64,000 nucleotides of DNA, taken from NCBI RefSeq assembly GCF_000215705.1, contig NC_015677.1:1748001-1812000 (forward strand), in the 5' to 3' direction. The stretch is from Ramlibacter tataouinensis TTB310 (lineage in GTDB: Bacteria; Pseudomonadota; Gammaproteobacteria; Burkholderiales; Burkholderiaceae_C). The notes under the pieces are model-generated. The model was not told the origin of the DNA. It worked only from the letters and a program-made list of their open reading frames with translations, and ran no database searches. Positions 41,432-49,974 of this stretch are shown here, one piece after another. The stretch's first letter is position 1; each line of letters begins with the position of its first letter. The translations under genes and the position numbers were made by a program.

Positions 41432-42010
41432 ATGCCTGTCCCTGCCCGCCGACGGTTCCTGGTCCTGGCCGCGCTCGCAGGGCTGGGCACGCGCGCGGTC
41501 GCCCAGCCCGACGGGGCCGATGCCGGCTGGGCCGCCCTGGCGAGGCCGGGCGCGATCGTGCTGTTCCGTCATGCCACCGCGCCCGGCGTGGGCGATCCGC
41601 CGCAGTTCCGCCTGGGCGACTGCGGCACGCAGCGCAACCTGAGCGAGGAAGGCCGGGCCGAAGCGCGGCGGCTGGGCGAGCAGTTCCGCCGGCGTGGCAT
41701 CCAGGTGGGCGCGGTGCTGACGTCGCAGTGGTGCCGGGCGCGCGAGACGGCGCAGCTGGCCTTTCCCGGGCAGGTGCGCGAGGAGCCGGCGTTCAATTCG
41801 ACCTTCGGGCGCGGTGGCGGTGACGAGCGGCAGACGGCGCGGGCGAGGGCGCTGCTGCACGACTGGCGCGGCCCGGGGGCGCTGGTGGTGGTGAGCCACC
41901 AGGTCAACATCCAGGCCCTGGCGGGCGTGAGCACGTCCTCGGGCGAGGGCATCGTGTTGCGGCGGACGGCCGACGGACGGCTGGAAGTGGCGGGCCGCGT
42001 CACATCCTGA
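41432..42010 (+). CDS. Secreted histidine-phosphatase-superfamily protein
   Basis: A 192-residue protein with a Tat-like signal (RRRFLVLAALAGLGTRAVAQ). The branch-2-like catalytic motif is FRHATAPG, later residues include TSQWCRARETAQLAF, and the second His is in VVVSHQVNIQAL. This is the phosphoglycerate-mutase-like fold acting in the periplasm on an unknown phosphate ester. GGAGG precedes the start. It is followed by the minus-strand terminator of the convergent BNR lipoprotein gene. Confidence 0.88.
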   Translation: MPVPARRRFLVLAALAGLGTRAVAQPDGADAGWAALARPGAIVLFRHATAPGVGDPPQFRLGDCGTQRNLSEEGRAEARRLGEQFRRRGIQVGAVLTSQWCRARETAQLAFPGQVREEPAFNSTFGRGGGDERQTARARALLHDWRGPGALVVVSHQVNIQALAGVSTSSGEGIVLRRTADGRLEVAGRVTS

Positions 42011-42028
42011 GGGCACAGGTGGCCGGCC

Positions 42029-42054
42029 AAAAAAAAGCCGGCGTTGCTGCCGAC
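42029..42054 (-). terminator. Rho-independent terminator of the first BNR lipoprotein gene
   Basis: On the minus strand GTCGGC pairs with GCCGGC around AGCAAC, then eight T. A near copy occurs after the paralogous gene (43702-43728), and the sequence between terminator and stop is also duplicated. Confidence 0.85.
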
Positions 42055-42139
42055 CTCAAGCTTCCCTGGAGACTGATCAAACTACTCGATCCCGAAGCCG
42101 ACGCCCTCGTGTTGGGCGTCAGCTTCGGGTGATCCCGGT

Positions 42140-43411
42140 TTACTCGCCGGTGACCGATCCGGACGACAGGTACACGCGGCCGGTTTGGCTGAAGAAGGTG
42201 CCGGCGGCCAGCAGCAGGCGGCTCGCGTCCGAGGTGATTGCCGCTGCGCGCCAGTTGGCCTCGCCCTCGGGCTCGGTGATCGGCGCGAACGAGGTGCCGC
42301 CATTGGTGGACAGCAGCACGTCGCCATTGCCGGACCGGGTGGCAACGATGATGTCGCCGTTCTGCGAGGTGTCGAGCGACGTATAGGCACTGCTCTCGGC
42401 GAGGCCCCGGACCCAGGTGGCGCCGCGGTCACGCGAGACATACACCCCAGTGCTGACTTTGGCGCCGGGGAAGTCGGTGTTGCCTGCCGCGGCAATGGTA
42501 TTGCCGTCCGGCGAGACTGCGACGCGGTACCAGCTGTCCGTGATCGCGGTGCCATCGACCGTGATCGCTAGTGGGGTGAAGGTCACTCCCCCATCGGCGG
42601 ATTGGAACAGGCTGCCCGTCTCGCTGGCGGCCACCAGGAAAGTGCCGTCGGCCGAGCCGTCGATTGCGCGGAATCGGGCGCCCGCGACGTTCGCGGCCGC
42701 CGCTTCGGCGCCATTCACCGACGTATAGACATTGCCACCGAGATCAACGGCAACGATGCGCTGTCCATCCTCGGAGATCGTGACCGACTCGTACTCGAGG
42801 CTCTCGCCGGGGTTGACGGTCGTGTCAATACGGGTCCAGTCGAGCCCGCCGTTCGTTGACAGGTACATGCCACCCGAGAATCCGACGGCTGCCATGCGAG
42901 TGCCATCGGGGGTCATGTCCACCGAGATCCAGAGGCGTTCCGGCGAGTTGGACACGGTCCAGGTGGCACCACTGTCGACCGAGCGGTGGATGCGGCCGGG
43001 GATAGGGGCGGCCACCATGACGGTGCCGGTCGGGTTTACGGCGACCCAGTGCCACGACATCGGCATCTCCGTGGAGCCGCCGGTAGCCGACCAGGCCAGG
43101 GGGCTGGTCGGAGCGGGAGCCGGCGCCGACGGGCCGGGTGCCGGGGCCGATGGGCTAGGTGCCGGGGCTGAAGGGCTGGGTGATGGCGGTGTTGCCGTGT
43201 CTGGTGCCGGAGCGGGCGCCGTCGCTGGTGGAGGAGCTGGCGAGAGATCCGTCGAAGGGCGGGGGGCCGTAGCTGGCGAGGTGGAAGGAGTTGGCGCAGG
43301 TGGTGGGCTATCCCCGCCTCCGCCTCCGCAAGCCGCCAGCCAAAAAGCTGCCAGTGCGGAGAGAGCATGTGCACGATGCCGAGTCACTGTCTTCCCACCA
43401 GATACATCCAT
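42140..43411 (-). CDS. BNR/Asp-box repeat lipoprotein (paralogue 1)
   Basis: A ~423-residue secreted lipoprotein. The signal has lipobox LAAC followed by a Gly run, then a Pro/Ala/Ser-rich linker of ~70 residues. The rest is a beta-propeller of repeated Asp-box blades: SVDSGATWTVS, STNGGLDWTRI, SADGGVTFTPL, SRDRGATWVRG, STNGGTSFAP. These Ser-x-Asp-x-Gly-x-Thr-Trp turns resemble sialidase and Vps10-type propellers, but no sialidase catalytic residues are visible. I start at MDVSGGKTV; an upstream ATG is possible. It is closely related to the gene at 43.8 kb and less so to that at 46 kb. Confidence 0.85.
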   Translation of the reverse strand: MDVSGGKTVTRHRAHALSALAAFWLAACGGGGGDSPPPAPTPSTSPATAPRPSTDLSPAPPPATAPAPAPDTATPPSPSPSAPAPSPSAPAPGPSAPAPAPTSPLAWSATGGSTEMPMSWHWVAVNPTGTVMVAAPIPGRIHRSVDSGATWTVSNSPERLWISVDMTPDGTRMAAVGFSGGMYLSTNGGLDWTRIDTTVNPGESLEYESVTISEDGQRIVAVDLGGNVYTSVNGAEAAAANVAGARFRAIDGSADGTFLVAASETGSLFQSADGGVTFTPLAITVDGTAITDSWYRVAVSPDGNTIAAAGNTDFPGAKVSTGVYVSRDRGATWVRGLAESSAYTSLDTSQNGDIIVATRSGNGDVLLSTNGGTSFAPITEPEGEANWRAAAITSDASRLLLAAGTFFSQTGRVYLSSGSVTGE

Positions 43412-43701
43412 GTTTGTCTCCCAATCGCGCTGAATGCACATTGCAGGATTACGCATCTAGGGCCGGGAGACGCGGCCTGATCAGCTTTGACTTGCCGTAA
43501 CGTCCGGTAATCTCCGATGGATTGCACCCGGCTTGCTGCTAGGCAGTCGGCAGCTCAGGGCGAAGACGCACCCCTGTCACCTTCCTCCTGAAAGGAGGCA
43601 AGGCCGGAACCCAGGCCGCCCCCACCTTGAAGCTGGCCTGACTTTGTCAGGCTCCATGTATCTACCAAGCCTATCGACATGAATGTCCCTGGACCGGCCA
43701 T
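43412..43701. other. Long structured upstream region between the two BNR paralogues
   Basis: This gap holds at least two good hairpins: CCTCC/GGAGG around TGAAA (near 43590) and GCCTGAC/GTCAGGC around TTT (near 43645). It forms the 5' region of paralogue 1. I compared it mentally with c-di-GMP and glycine riboswitch consensus and found no match. Its role is unknown. Confidence 0.35.
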
Positions 43702-43728
43702 AAAAAAAGACCGGCGTTGCCGCCGGCC
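43702..43728 (-). terminator. Rho-independent terminator of the second BNR lipoprotein gene
   Basis: On the minus strand GGCCGGC pairs with GCCGGTC around GGCAAC, followed by seven T. It lies 93 bases after the paralogue-2 stop. Confidence 0.85.
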
Positions 43729-43821
43729 TCAAACTTCCCCTGGAGACTGATCAATCACCGGATCAGGAAGCCGCCCATCTGTTATTACCTCTCGGTGGCG
43801 TCGGCTTCCAGCGATCCTGAC

Positions 43822-45015
43822 TTACTCGCCGACGACCGAGCCGGACGACAGGTACACGCGGCCGGTTTGGCTGAAGAAGGTGCCGGCGGCCAGCAGCAGG
43901 CGACCCGCGTCCGAGGTGATCGCCGCGGCGCGCCAGTTGGTCTCGCCTTCGGGCACGGTGATCGGTGCGAACGAGGTGCCCCCATTGGTGGACAGCAGCA
44001 CTTCGCCGGCGCCCGACCGGGTGACGACGATGATGTCGCCGTTCTGCGAGGTGTCGAGTGACGTGTAGGTACCGGCCGCGGCCAGGCCCCGGACCCAGGT
44101 GGTGCCACGGTCACGCGAGACGTACACGCCGGTGCTGGTGGGACCCGCGTAGTCGGTGTTGCCCGCCACGACGATGGTGTTGCCGTCCGGCGAAACCGCG
44201 ACGCGGTACCAGTTATCCGTGACCGCGGCGCCATCGACGGTGACCGTCAGCGGCGCGAAGGTCGTGCCGCCATTGGTGGACAGGTGGGCGTCGCGGTTCT
44301 GGCTGACCGCCACCACGACCGAGCCATCGGCCGAGCTATCCACTGCGCGGAACGCCGCACCAGCCACCGGCACGGTGGTGAAGGTGGGCGTCGCCGAGGT
44401 GCCGTCGGCGGAGACGTAGAGGTTGCCGGACAGGTCCGCCGCCACGATGCGGGTGCCATCCTGCGACATCGTCACCGACTCGTAAGAGATCGAGCTTCCG
44501 CCGGCATTGAAGGCGGCGTCGATCGGCGCCCAGGTGGCTCCCCGGTCGGTCGACATGACCATCGCGCCGTTCAGGGCCACGGCGATCATGCGGGTGCCGT
44601 CGGCCGTCATGTCCAGCGAGATCCAGATGGCGCCGGTGTCCAGCGTTGTGGCCGTCCAGGTGGCGCCGCTGTCGGTCGACACGTGGACACCGCCCGGGAT
44701 AGCCGCCGCCGCCATCACCGTGCCGGTCGGGTTGGTGGTCACCCAGTGCCAAGACCTGGCCGTTTCCGTGGTGCCGCCGGTGGCCGTCCAGGCCAGAGGG
44801 GTGGCCGGGGCCGGAGCCGGCGCGGGTGCCGACGGGCCGGGTGCCGGGGCCGGAGCGGAAGGGCCGGGCGCCGGAGCCGACGGGCCGGCCGGGGGCGGAG
44901 CCGCGGCAACGTCATCGCCGCCACCACCACCACCGCCGCAGGCCGTCAGCCAGAGTGCGGCCATGGCCGCAAACGCCGCCGAGGTGGCGCGGGACTTTGT
45001 TTCCTTCTTCAACAT
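43822..45015 (-). CDS. BNR/Asp-box repeat lipoprotein (paralogue 2)
   Basis: A 397-residue lipoprotein with lipobox LTAC plus a Gly run and a proline-rich repeat linker (GPSAPAPGPSAPAPAPGPSA). The propeller has Asp boxes STDSGATWTAT, STDRGATWAPI, STNGGTTFAPL, SRDRGTTWVRG and STNGGTSFAPI. The last ~120 residues are nearly the same as in paralogue 1. The start MLKKETKS has AGGAGCT at 8 bases; an upstream MSSKKLG is less likely. The gene and its terminator form a duplicated unit with paralogue 1. No enzyme active site is seen. Confidence 0.87.
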   Translation of the reverse strand: MLKKETKSRATSAAFAAMAALWLTACGGGGGGGDDVAAAPPPAGPSAPAPGPSAPAPAPGPSAPAPAPAPATPLAWTATGGTTETARSWHWVTTNPTGTVMAAAAIPGGVHVSTDSGATWTATTLDTGAIWISLDMTADGTRMIAVALNGAMVMSTDRGATWAPIDAAFNAGGSSISYESVTMSQDGTRIVAADLSGNLYVSADGTSATPTFTTVPVAGAAFRAVDSSADGSVVVAVSQNRDAHLSTNGGTTFAPLTVTVDGAAVTDNWYRVAVSPDGNTIVVAGNTDYAGPTSTGVYVSRDRGTTWVRGLAAAGTYTSLDTSQNGDIIVVTRSGAGEVLLSTNGGTSFAPITVPEGETNWRAAAITSDAGRLLLAAGTFFSQTGRVYLSSGSVVGE

Positions 45016-45297
45016 TTGGTCAGCTCCTAGTTTCTTGCTGGACATGACGAAATCCCGTCACGGCCTAGATGGTCGGTGTCTCTGCTGAGGCTCGTCTGGA
45101 GGGTTTGGAGCAAGTGCGTGTAGGAGCAATGCTCGCGGAAAAGTCGTCCCGCATTGCGGAGCGCGTTACCTCGTACAACCGTCCGTATCCGGTTGAAATC
45201 GCACTAGCCCCAAAGGGCTGGCCCGAAGGAGTCACTTGCGCGGTAGCGCCCGCCATGCTGTGTGCCTAGACTGCCGGCTCACCCACCGGAGACGACG

Positions 45298-45948
45298 ATG
45301 ACGCTCACCCTGCACGGCCTGCCGATCTCGAACTACTACAACAAGGTCAAGATGGCGCTGCTCGAGAAGGGCGTGCCCTTTGCCGAAGCGCATGCCGCGA
45401 CGCACAGCACCGACGAGGCCGTGCTGCGCGCATCGCCGCTGGCCAAGATCCCCTTCGTCACCACGCCCGAGGGCGCGCTGTGCGAGAGCCAGGTCATCGT
45501 CGACTGGATCGAGGTGCGCTGGCCGCAGCCGCCCCTGCTGCCGGCCGACGCCTTCGCCGCCGCCAAGGTGCGCGAACTCACCACCTTCCTCGACTGGCAC
45601 CTGGAGATGGCGGCGCGGCAGCTGTACGGGCCGGCGTTCTTCGGCGCGCCGCCGCTGTCCGAGGCCAATGGCGCGCGCGTGCGCCGGCAGCTCGAGGCCA
45701 GCATCGCCGCGTTCCAGCGCATCGCGCGCTTCGCGCCTTACGTGGCGGGCGAGCATTTCACCCAGGCCGACCTGGCAGCCTTCAACCACCTGCCCCTGGT
45801 GGGAATGGCCAGCAAGGCTGCCTACGGCCAGGACCTGCTGCTGGCCGCCGGCGTGGACTACAAGGCCTACCTCCAGCGGGTGGGCGAACGCCCCTCGGCG
45901 CAGAAGGTGGTGGCGGACCGCAAGGCGGCCCAGCAGGCCGCCCGCTGA
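45298..45948 (+). CDS. Glutathione S-transferase family protein
   Basis: A 216-residue GST. The N-terminal thioredoxin-like domain starts LTLHGLPISNYYNKVKMALLEKGVPF, where SNYYNK is the usual GSH-activating loop. PFVTTPEGALCESQVIVDWIEV contains the cis-Pro and the SNAIL-like ES-Q glutamyl contact. The helical C-terminal domain has VAGEHFTQADLAAFNHLPL. It would conjugate glutathione to an electrophile or act as a peroxidase; the substrate is not predictable. The gene sits between two BNR lipoprotein genes and has the opposite orientation. Confidence 0.92.
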   Translation: MTLTLHGLPISNYYNKVKMALLEKGVPFAEAHAATHSTDEAVLRASPLAKIPFVTTPEGALCESQVIVDWIEVRWPQPPLLPADAFAAAKVRELTTFLDWHLEMAARQLYGPAFFGAPPLSEANGARVRRQLEASIAAFQRIARFAPYVAGEHFTQADLAAFNHLPLVGMASKAAYGQDLLLAAGVDYKAYLQRVGERPSAQKVVADRKAAQQAAR

Positions 45949-45981
45949 AGAGTCCACCGGCCGTGGCCTGCGCCGGTTGCC

Positions 45982-47184
45982 TCAGCGGCTGGCCGAGGTG
46001 CGATGCCCCGTGGAGGTATAGAGCGCCCCGCTCGCGCCGCCGGGTGAGCCGGCAGCCACCGCGATGGACTGGCCATCCGCCGACAGGGCCATGGCACGCC
46101 AGTTGGTGTCGGTGCCGGGCAGGGCCAACGGCGCGAACGTGGCGCCGGCGTCCTGCGAGAGCAGCACGTCGCCGCCGTTGATCGTGGTCCCGATGACCCG
46201 TCCATCGCTGGACATGGCGATGGCGGAGTAGTTGCCGACGCGCGAAGTGGCATAGCCGCCCCAGGTCCCGCCGCCGTCGCGCGACACGAGCAGCGGCGAC
46301 TGGGTGCGGCCGGCGATGGCGATGGTCTGCCCGTCGCCGGACACCGCGACGCGGTGCCACTCGTGCGATCCACCACCGGGCGTCTGGCGCGCATTCCAGG
46401 TCAGCCCGCCGTCGGCGGAAACGTAGACGGCATAGGTCGGTCCATAGTACATGCCGCTGGTTCCGGACGGTACGGCCACCATATGGCGGCCGTCCGCCGA
46501 GCTGCCGAGGGCGCCCCAGCTGGCGGTCATGGTCACCAGGTCCCCGTTGATGCGGCACGAGGTGGGGGTGCTGCAGGGTCTGAGGCCCAGGGTCCAGGTG
46601 GCGCCGCCGTCCTGCGACACGTAGACCGGGCCATCCAGCACGGCCGCGGCGATGCGCCGGCCGTCGTCGGACACCGTCACCGATGTCCATGGGCGGTTGC
46701 CGAAGTCCTCGCCAGCCGGCGCGGCCACCGCGCTCCAGGTGGCGCCGCGGTCCGTGGACATGAACAGGCCGCCGCCGCTGGCCGCGGCCACGATGCGGCC
46801 GGCATCGGCGCTCATGTCCGCCGACGTCCAGGCGGCCGTCGGACTGTTGCCGGTGGTCCAGGTGGCGCCGCCATCCACCGACGTGCGCACGCGTCCCGGG
46901 CTGTCGGTGGCGACCAGCACCTCGCCGGTGGCGCTGGAAGCCAGCCAGCTCCATGCACGCGGCTGGTCCCGCTGCGTCCATCGGCTGTCGGACGCTGCAT
47001 CGCCGGCCGGGGGGGAGGCGCCCACCACTGGACTGTTGGCTGCAGGCGCTGCAGTCCCCACCGCAGACGCTGCAGCCCCGTCGTTGTTGCCTCCACCGCC
47101 ACCGCCACAGGCGGCCAGCCAAAGTGCAGCCAGCGCCGCGAGGGCCGCCGGGTGACGGCGGTGTCTTGTTTCACGCTTAGACAT
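45982..47184 (-). CDS. BNR/Asp-box repeat lipoprotein (paralogue 3, diverged)
   Basis: A 400-residue lipoprotein with lipobox LAAC and a Gly/Asn run. The linker is shorter than in paralogues 1 and 2. Propeller blades have SVDGGATWTTG, STDRGATWSAV, SQDGGATWTLG, SADGGLTWNAR, SRDGGGTWGGY and SQDAGATFAPL. One blade has an inserted loop with CSTPTSC, a likely disulfide. Same family as the two upstream genes but clearly older. It may be a surface or periplasmic binding or scaffold protein. CCTACA occurs about 100 bases upstream, as for paralogue 2. Confidence 0.85.
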   Translation of the reverse strand: MSKRETRHRRHPAALAALAALWLAACGGGGGGNNDGAAASAVGTAAPAANSPVVGASPPAGDAASDSRWTQRDQPRAWSWLASSATGEVLVATDSPGRVRTSVDGGATWTTGNSPTAAWTSADMSADAGRIVAAASGGGLFMSTDRGATWSAVAAPAGEDFGNRPWTSVTVSDDGRRIAAAVLDGPVYVSQDGGATWTLGLRPCSTPTSCRINGDLVTMTASWGALGSSADGRHMVAVPSGTSGMYYGPTYAVYVSADGGLTWNARQTPGGGSHEWHRVAVSGDGQTIAIAGRTQSPLLVSRDGGGTWGGYATSRVGNYSAIAMSSDGRVIGTTINGGDVLLSQDAGATFAPLALPGTDTNWRAMALSADGQSIAVAAGSPGGASGALYTSTGHRTSASR

Positions 47185-47422
47185 GAGTACTCCTTTGTCC
47201 TTCCCTGATGTGACGGTCGCGCCACGTCACCGATGGTCACGCCGCTGCTGAGGCCACTCCTTCTGCTTTGGCCCGAGCGCGTGTAGGAGGGATGCGCGTC
47301 GATCGGAGTCCTGCATGGAGTCGCGCAGCGCACGTTGCGGTTCGGCCACGTGAGACCGAAATTCCATCGCCGGCACTCCTGCCGCGCTTGCATTTGCGCG
47401 CCGCCTGCCTTACCTGCGGTTC

Positions 47423-47863
47423 ATGACCGAGTCCCTGCACGTCGTCTGCCCGCACTGCCAGACCACCAACCGCGTCCGCGCCGAGCAGCTGGGCAGCGCG
47501 CCCGACTGCGGCCGCTGCAAGCAGGCGCTGTTCACCGGCCGCCCGGTGGCGCTGGACGAGGCGGCCTTCGAGCGCCAGGTCGGACGCAGCCAGCTGCCGG
47601 TGCTGGTGGATTTCTGGGCCCCGTGGTGCGGGCCCTGCCGCACGATGGCGCCGGCTTACGAGCAGGCGGCCGCGGCGCTCGAGCCCCAGGTGCGCGTCGT
47701 CAAGGTCGACACCGAGCAAGCGCAGGCGCTGGCCGGCAGGCTCAACATCCGCAGCATCCCGACGCTGGCGCTGTTCGTCGGCGGGCGCGAGGTGGCGCGG
47801 CAGCCCGGCGCGCTGACCCGGGCCGCGGACATCGTGGCCTGGGCGCGCGGCCACCTGCGCTGA
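47423..47863 (+). CDS. trxC: Thioredoxin 2
   Basis: A 146-residue thioredoxin with the N-terminal zinc ribbon of TrxC: CPHC and CGRC pairs (VVCPHCQTTNRV, DCGRCKQALF). The redox site WCGPC is in VDFWAPWCGPCRTM, and the cis-Pro is in IRSIPTLALF. TrxC reduces disulfides in the cytoplasm and is often induced by oxidative stress. It stands alone between the third BNR gene (divergent) and the DUF2007 gene (convergent). Confidence 0.96.
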   Translation: MTESLHVVCPHCQTTNRVRAEQLGSAPDCGRCKQALFTGRPVALDEAAFERQVGRSQLPVLVDFWAPWCGPCRTMAPAYEQAAAALEPQVRVVKVDTEQAQALAGRLNIRSIPTLALFVGGREVARQPGALTRAADIVAWARGHLR

Positions 47864-47878
47864 AGGCGAGGCGGGTGC

Positions 47879-48259
47879 TCAGGCCGGCTTGCAGGCCGGC
47901 ACGGCAGCGTCCGCCGGCGCCGGGTGCAGGTAGACCTGGCAAAAGCCCACACCCAGCACCACGCCGGCCAGGAACAGCCAGCCCCCAGCCAGGCCGCGGG
48001 CCGCCGCCTTTGGCGCGGCCGCGCGGCCGGTGAGCGCGGGCTCGTCGGGCTGGGCCTGGTTCCAGCGGGTAATGACGCGCTGGGCGGCGGCATGGTCGGC
48101 CTCGTCGACCACCACGCGGACCAGGCCGGCGGCAGGCAGGGCGCCCACGGCTCCCTGCAGGTACTCGCCCTCGACCTGCCCGCGGATGCCTTCCTGCCGC
48201 AGCAGGTCCAGGATCATGTGGGCTTCCAGGCTGTTGGCGGCGTCGTACACGTGTTTCAT
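47879..48259 (-). CDS. DUF2007 domain membrane protein
   Basis: A 126-residue protein. The N-terminal DUF2007 domain (MKHVYDAANSLEAHMILDLLRQEGIRGQVEGEYLQGAVG...VVVDEADHAAAQRVITRW) has the fold of a PII-like signal domain. One membrane span (GGWLFLAGVVLGVGFCQVYL) lies near the C-terminus. DUF2007 is called a putative signal-transducing domain, but its ligand is unknown. I start at MKHVYDAAN, where the domain begins. Confidence 0.85.
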   Translation of the reverse strand: MKHVYDAANSLEAHMILDLLRQEGIRGQVEGEYLQGAVGALPAAGLVRVVVDEADHAAAQRVITRWNQAQPDEPALTGRAAAPKAAARGLAGGWLFLAGVVLGVGFCQVYLHPAPADAAVPACKPA

Positions 48260-48394
48260 GGCGGCTCTCCGTTGACGCATCCTATCGGCTGTGCTGCCAG
48301 GCCGGGCAGCGTCGTGCACAATCGCACGGCTGGGTTGAACTTCTGGCCCGGCAGCGCGCTCGGTCTTGCGTCTTCAAGGAAGGGAGAGAGAGCC

Positions 48395-49249
48395 ATGGCG
48401 CCGTGGGCTGGCAAAGCCTTGTTCGTCGCAGGTTGCGCGGCCGTCGTGGCCCTGGAAGGGCTGGCGCTCGCCCGTTGGCAGGGGTGGCTTCCTTCCCGCG
48501 GCGGCCCGAGCACGGCAGGGCCGGTGCCCGTGCCGGCGCCAGTGCCCGCCTCCGTGGCCATCGAGTTTGAACCCATGGCCCTCGAGGAGGCGCCCACCCC
48601 CGAGCCCTCGCCCCTGGCGCGCCGGTACCAGGCGCTGCGCGAGCGCCTGCGCTGGGTGCCGACGCGGCTGGGCCGGGACATGCACCTCACGCCCGATCTG
48701 CCTTCGCGGCTCCTGCTGGTGAAGTCGGCCGCGCAAGAGGCCCGGCTGCACGAGGTCGGCCTGGGTTTCGCCGACGTCTACGGCCTGATCACCGCCGAGA
48801 CGTCCTGGGTGCCGCGGCTGGGCCGCAGCCGGGACGGCACGCCCAACCTGGGCGTGGCCCAGTTCGAGCCGGCCACCGCAAAAGCGGTCGGCCTGCAGGA
48901 TCCGCATGACGTGGTGGAGGCGGTGCATGCTGCGGCGCGCCACATGCGCGAGGCCGCGGAGTGGAGCCGCCAGCGCATTGCCGGCCTGAAGCTGAACCGC
49001 GCCGAGCGTGCGGCCCGGCTGCGCGAGGGCGTGTCGATCTACTACAACCTGTCCAGCCGTGGCCGCGAGGCCTGGGATGGACGCAATACCGAGCGGCTGC
49101 CGGTGCAGACGCGGCAGCACATTCGCAACGCACGCAGCGGAGCCGCCGAGGCCGCGGTGCTGGCGACCCGGCTGGCCCTGCCCGCGCCGCCGGCCGGCGT
49201 GGCGCCGGTGGCCCAGCGGCCGCATCCGCCTCTGCACGCGGCGCCGTAG
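48395..49249 (+). CDS. Lysozyme-like (transglycosylase SLT-type) membrane-anchored protein
   Basis: A 284-residue protein with an N-terminal signal anchor (LFVAGCAAVVALEGLAL), a proline-rich spacer and a lysozyme-like domain. DVYGLITAETSWVPRLGRSRDGTPNLGVAQFEPATAKAVG has the catalytic Glu-Ser pair and the later Gly-Val-x-Q-F segment of lytic transglycosylases. IYYNLSSRGREAW follows as the third motif. It should cleave or bind peptidoglycan in the periplasm. A class A PBP gene is nearby at 50 kb. Start follows GGGAGAGAG. Confidence 0.75.
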   Translation: MAPWAGKALFVAGCAAVVALEGLALARWQGWLPSRGGPSTAGPVPVPAPVPASVAIEFEPMALEEAPTPEPSPLARRYQALRERLRWVPTRLGRDMHLTPDLPSRLLLVKSAAQEARLHEVGLGFADVYGLITAETSWVPRLGRSRDGTPNLGVAQFEPATAKAVGLQDPHDVVEAVHAAARHMREAAEWSRQRIAGLKLNRAERAARLREGVSIYYNLSSRGREAWDGRNTERLPVQTRQHIRNARSGAAEAAVLATRLALPAPPAGVAPVAQRPHPPLHAAP

Positions 49250-49346
49250 GCGCCTTCCTGCCTGCCGCTTCGCATGTGCCTGACCCGCGGGGCGCGCACG
49301 CCGTGCCTAAGGTCTGGCCTTCTTCATCTTCCTCACGGAGACGGCA

Positions 49347-49910
49347 ATGGCAGGCAGCATCTTGGGACAGGTACTGGGCAGCGTGTTCGCTGGCGGGCGC
49401 GGCGGCATGGGCATGGGTGGCATGGGCATGGGCGGTGGCCTCGGCGGCTTGGGCGGCCTCGGGGGCATGGGCGGCCTCGGGGGCATGGGCGGCATGGGCC
49501 TGCCGGGCGGCCGCTCGGCATCCCCGTTCGGCAACCGCACGGCATTGATGATGATGATGCTGCCCCTGGCCATGCAGTGGGTGCAACGCAACGGCGGCAT
49601 GGGTTCCGTGCTGCAGCGCTTCAACCAGCGCGGCTACGGCCAGCACGCGTCGTCCTGGGTGTCGACCGGCGAGAACCAGGCGCTCGACCCCCAGGCCGTT
49701 GGCGACGTGGTCGGTCAGGAGGAGCTGTCGCGCCTGTCGCAGCAGCTGGGCGTGCCGCAGGAGGAGGTGGCCAGCGGCTTCGCCGAGATCATGCCGGAGA
49801 TGGTGGACCAGCTCACGCCGCAGGGCCGGCTGGACCCCGATGCGGACGACGTGCTGAACGGCGGCCTGTCGCACTGGCAGCGGTCCATGTCCCCCGAGCG
49901 CGTGGGCTGA
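49347..49910 (+). CDS. YidB/DUF937-like protein with a Gly-Met repeat region
   Basis: A 187-residue protein. A short N-terminal segment (AGSILGQVLGSVFAGGRGG) leads to a low-complexity Gly/Met/Leu repeat up to about residue 52 (units like GMGG and GLGG). The YidB-type domain follows: VLQRFNQRGYGQHASSWVSTGENQALDPQAVGDVVGQEELSRLSQQLGVP, then MPEMVDQLTPQGRL. YidB's function is unknown. The Gly-Met repeat is not usual for E. coli YidB. It lies 64 bases before the PBP gene on the same strand. Confidence 0.85.
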   Translation: MAGSILGQVLGSVFAGGRGGMGMGGMGMGGGLGGLGGLGGMGGLGGMGGMGLPGGRSASPFGNRTALMMMMLPLAMQWVQRNGGMGSVLQRFNQRGYGQHASSWVSTGENQALDPQAVGDVVGQEELSRLSQQLGVPQEEVASGFAEIMPEMVDQLTPQGRLDPDADDVLNGGLSHWQRSMSPERVG

Positions 49911-49974
49911 AGCTCGGCGCCTCGCGCGGCCGTCCTACAGCGGCCGGCGCGGCGCTGGCGGTACAGTCCCACGG

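Noticed and set aside
43412..43701. A c-di-GMP or glycine riboswitch upstream of BNR paralogue 1
   Set aside because: The conserved core bases of those riboswitches are not found on either strand.
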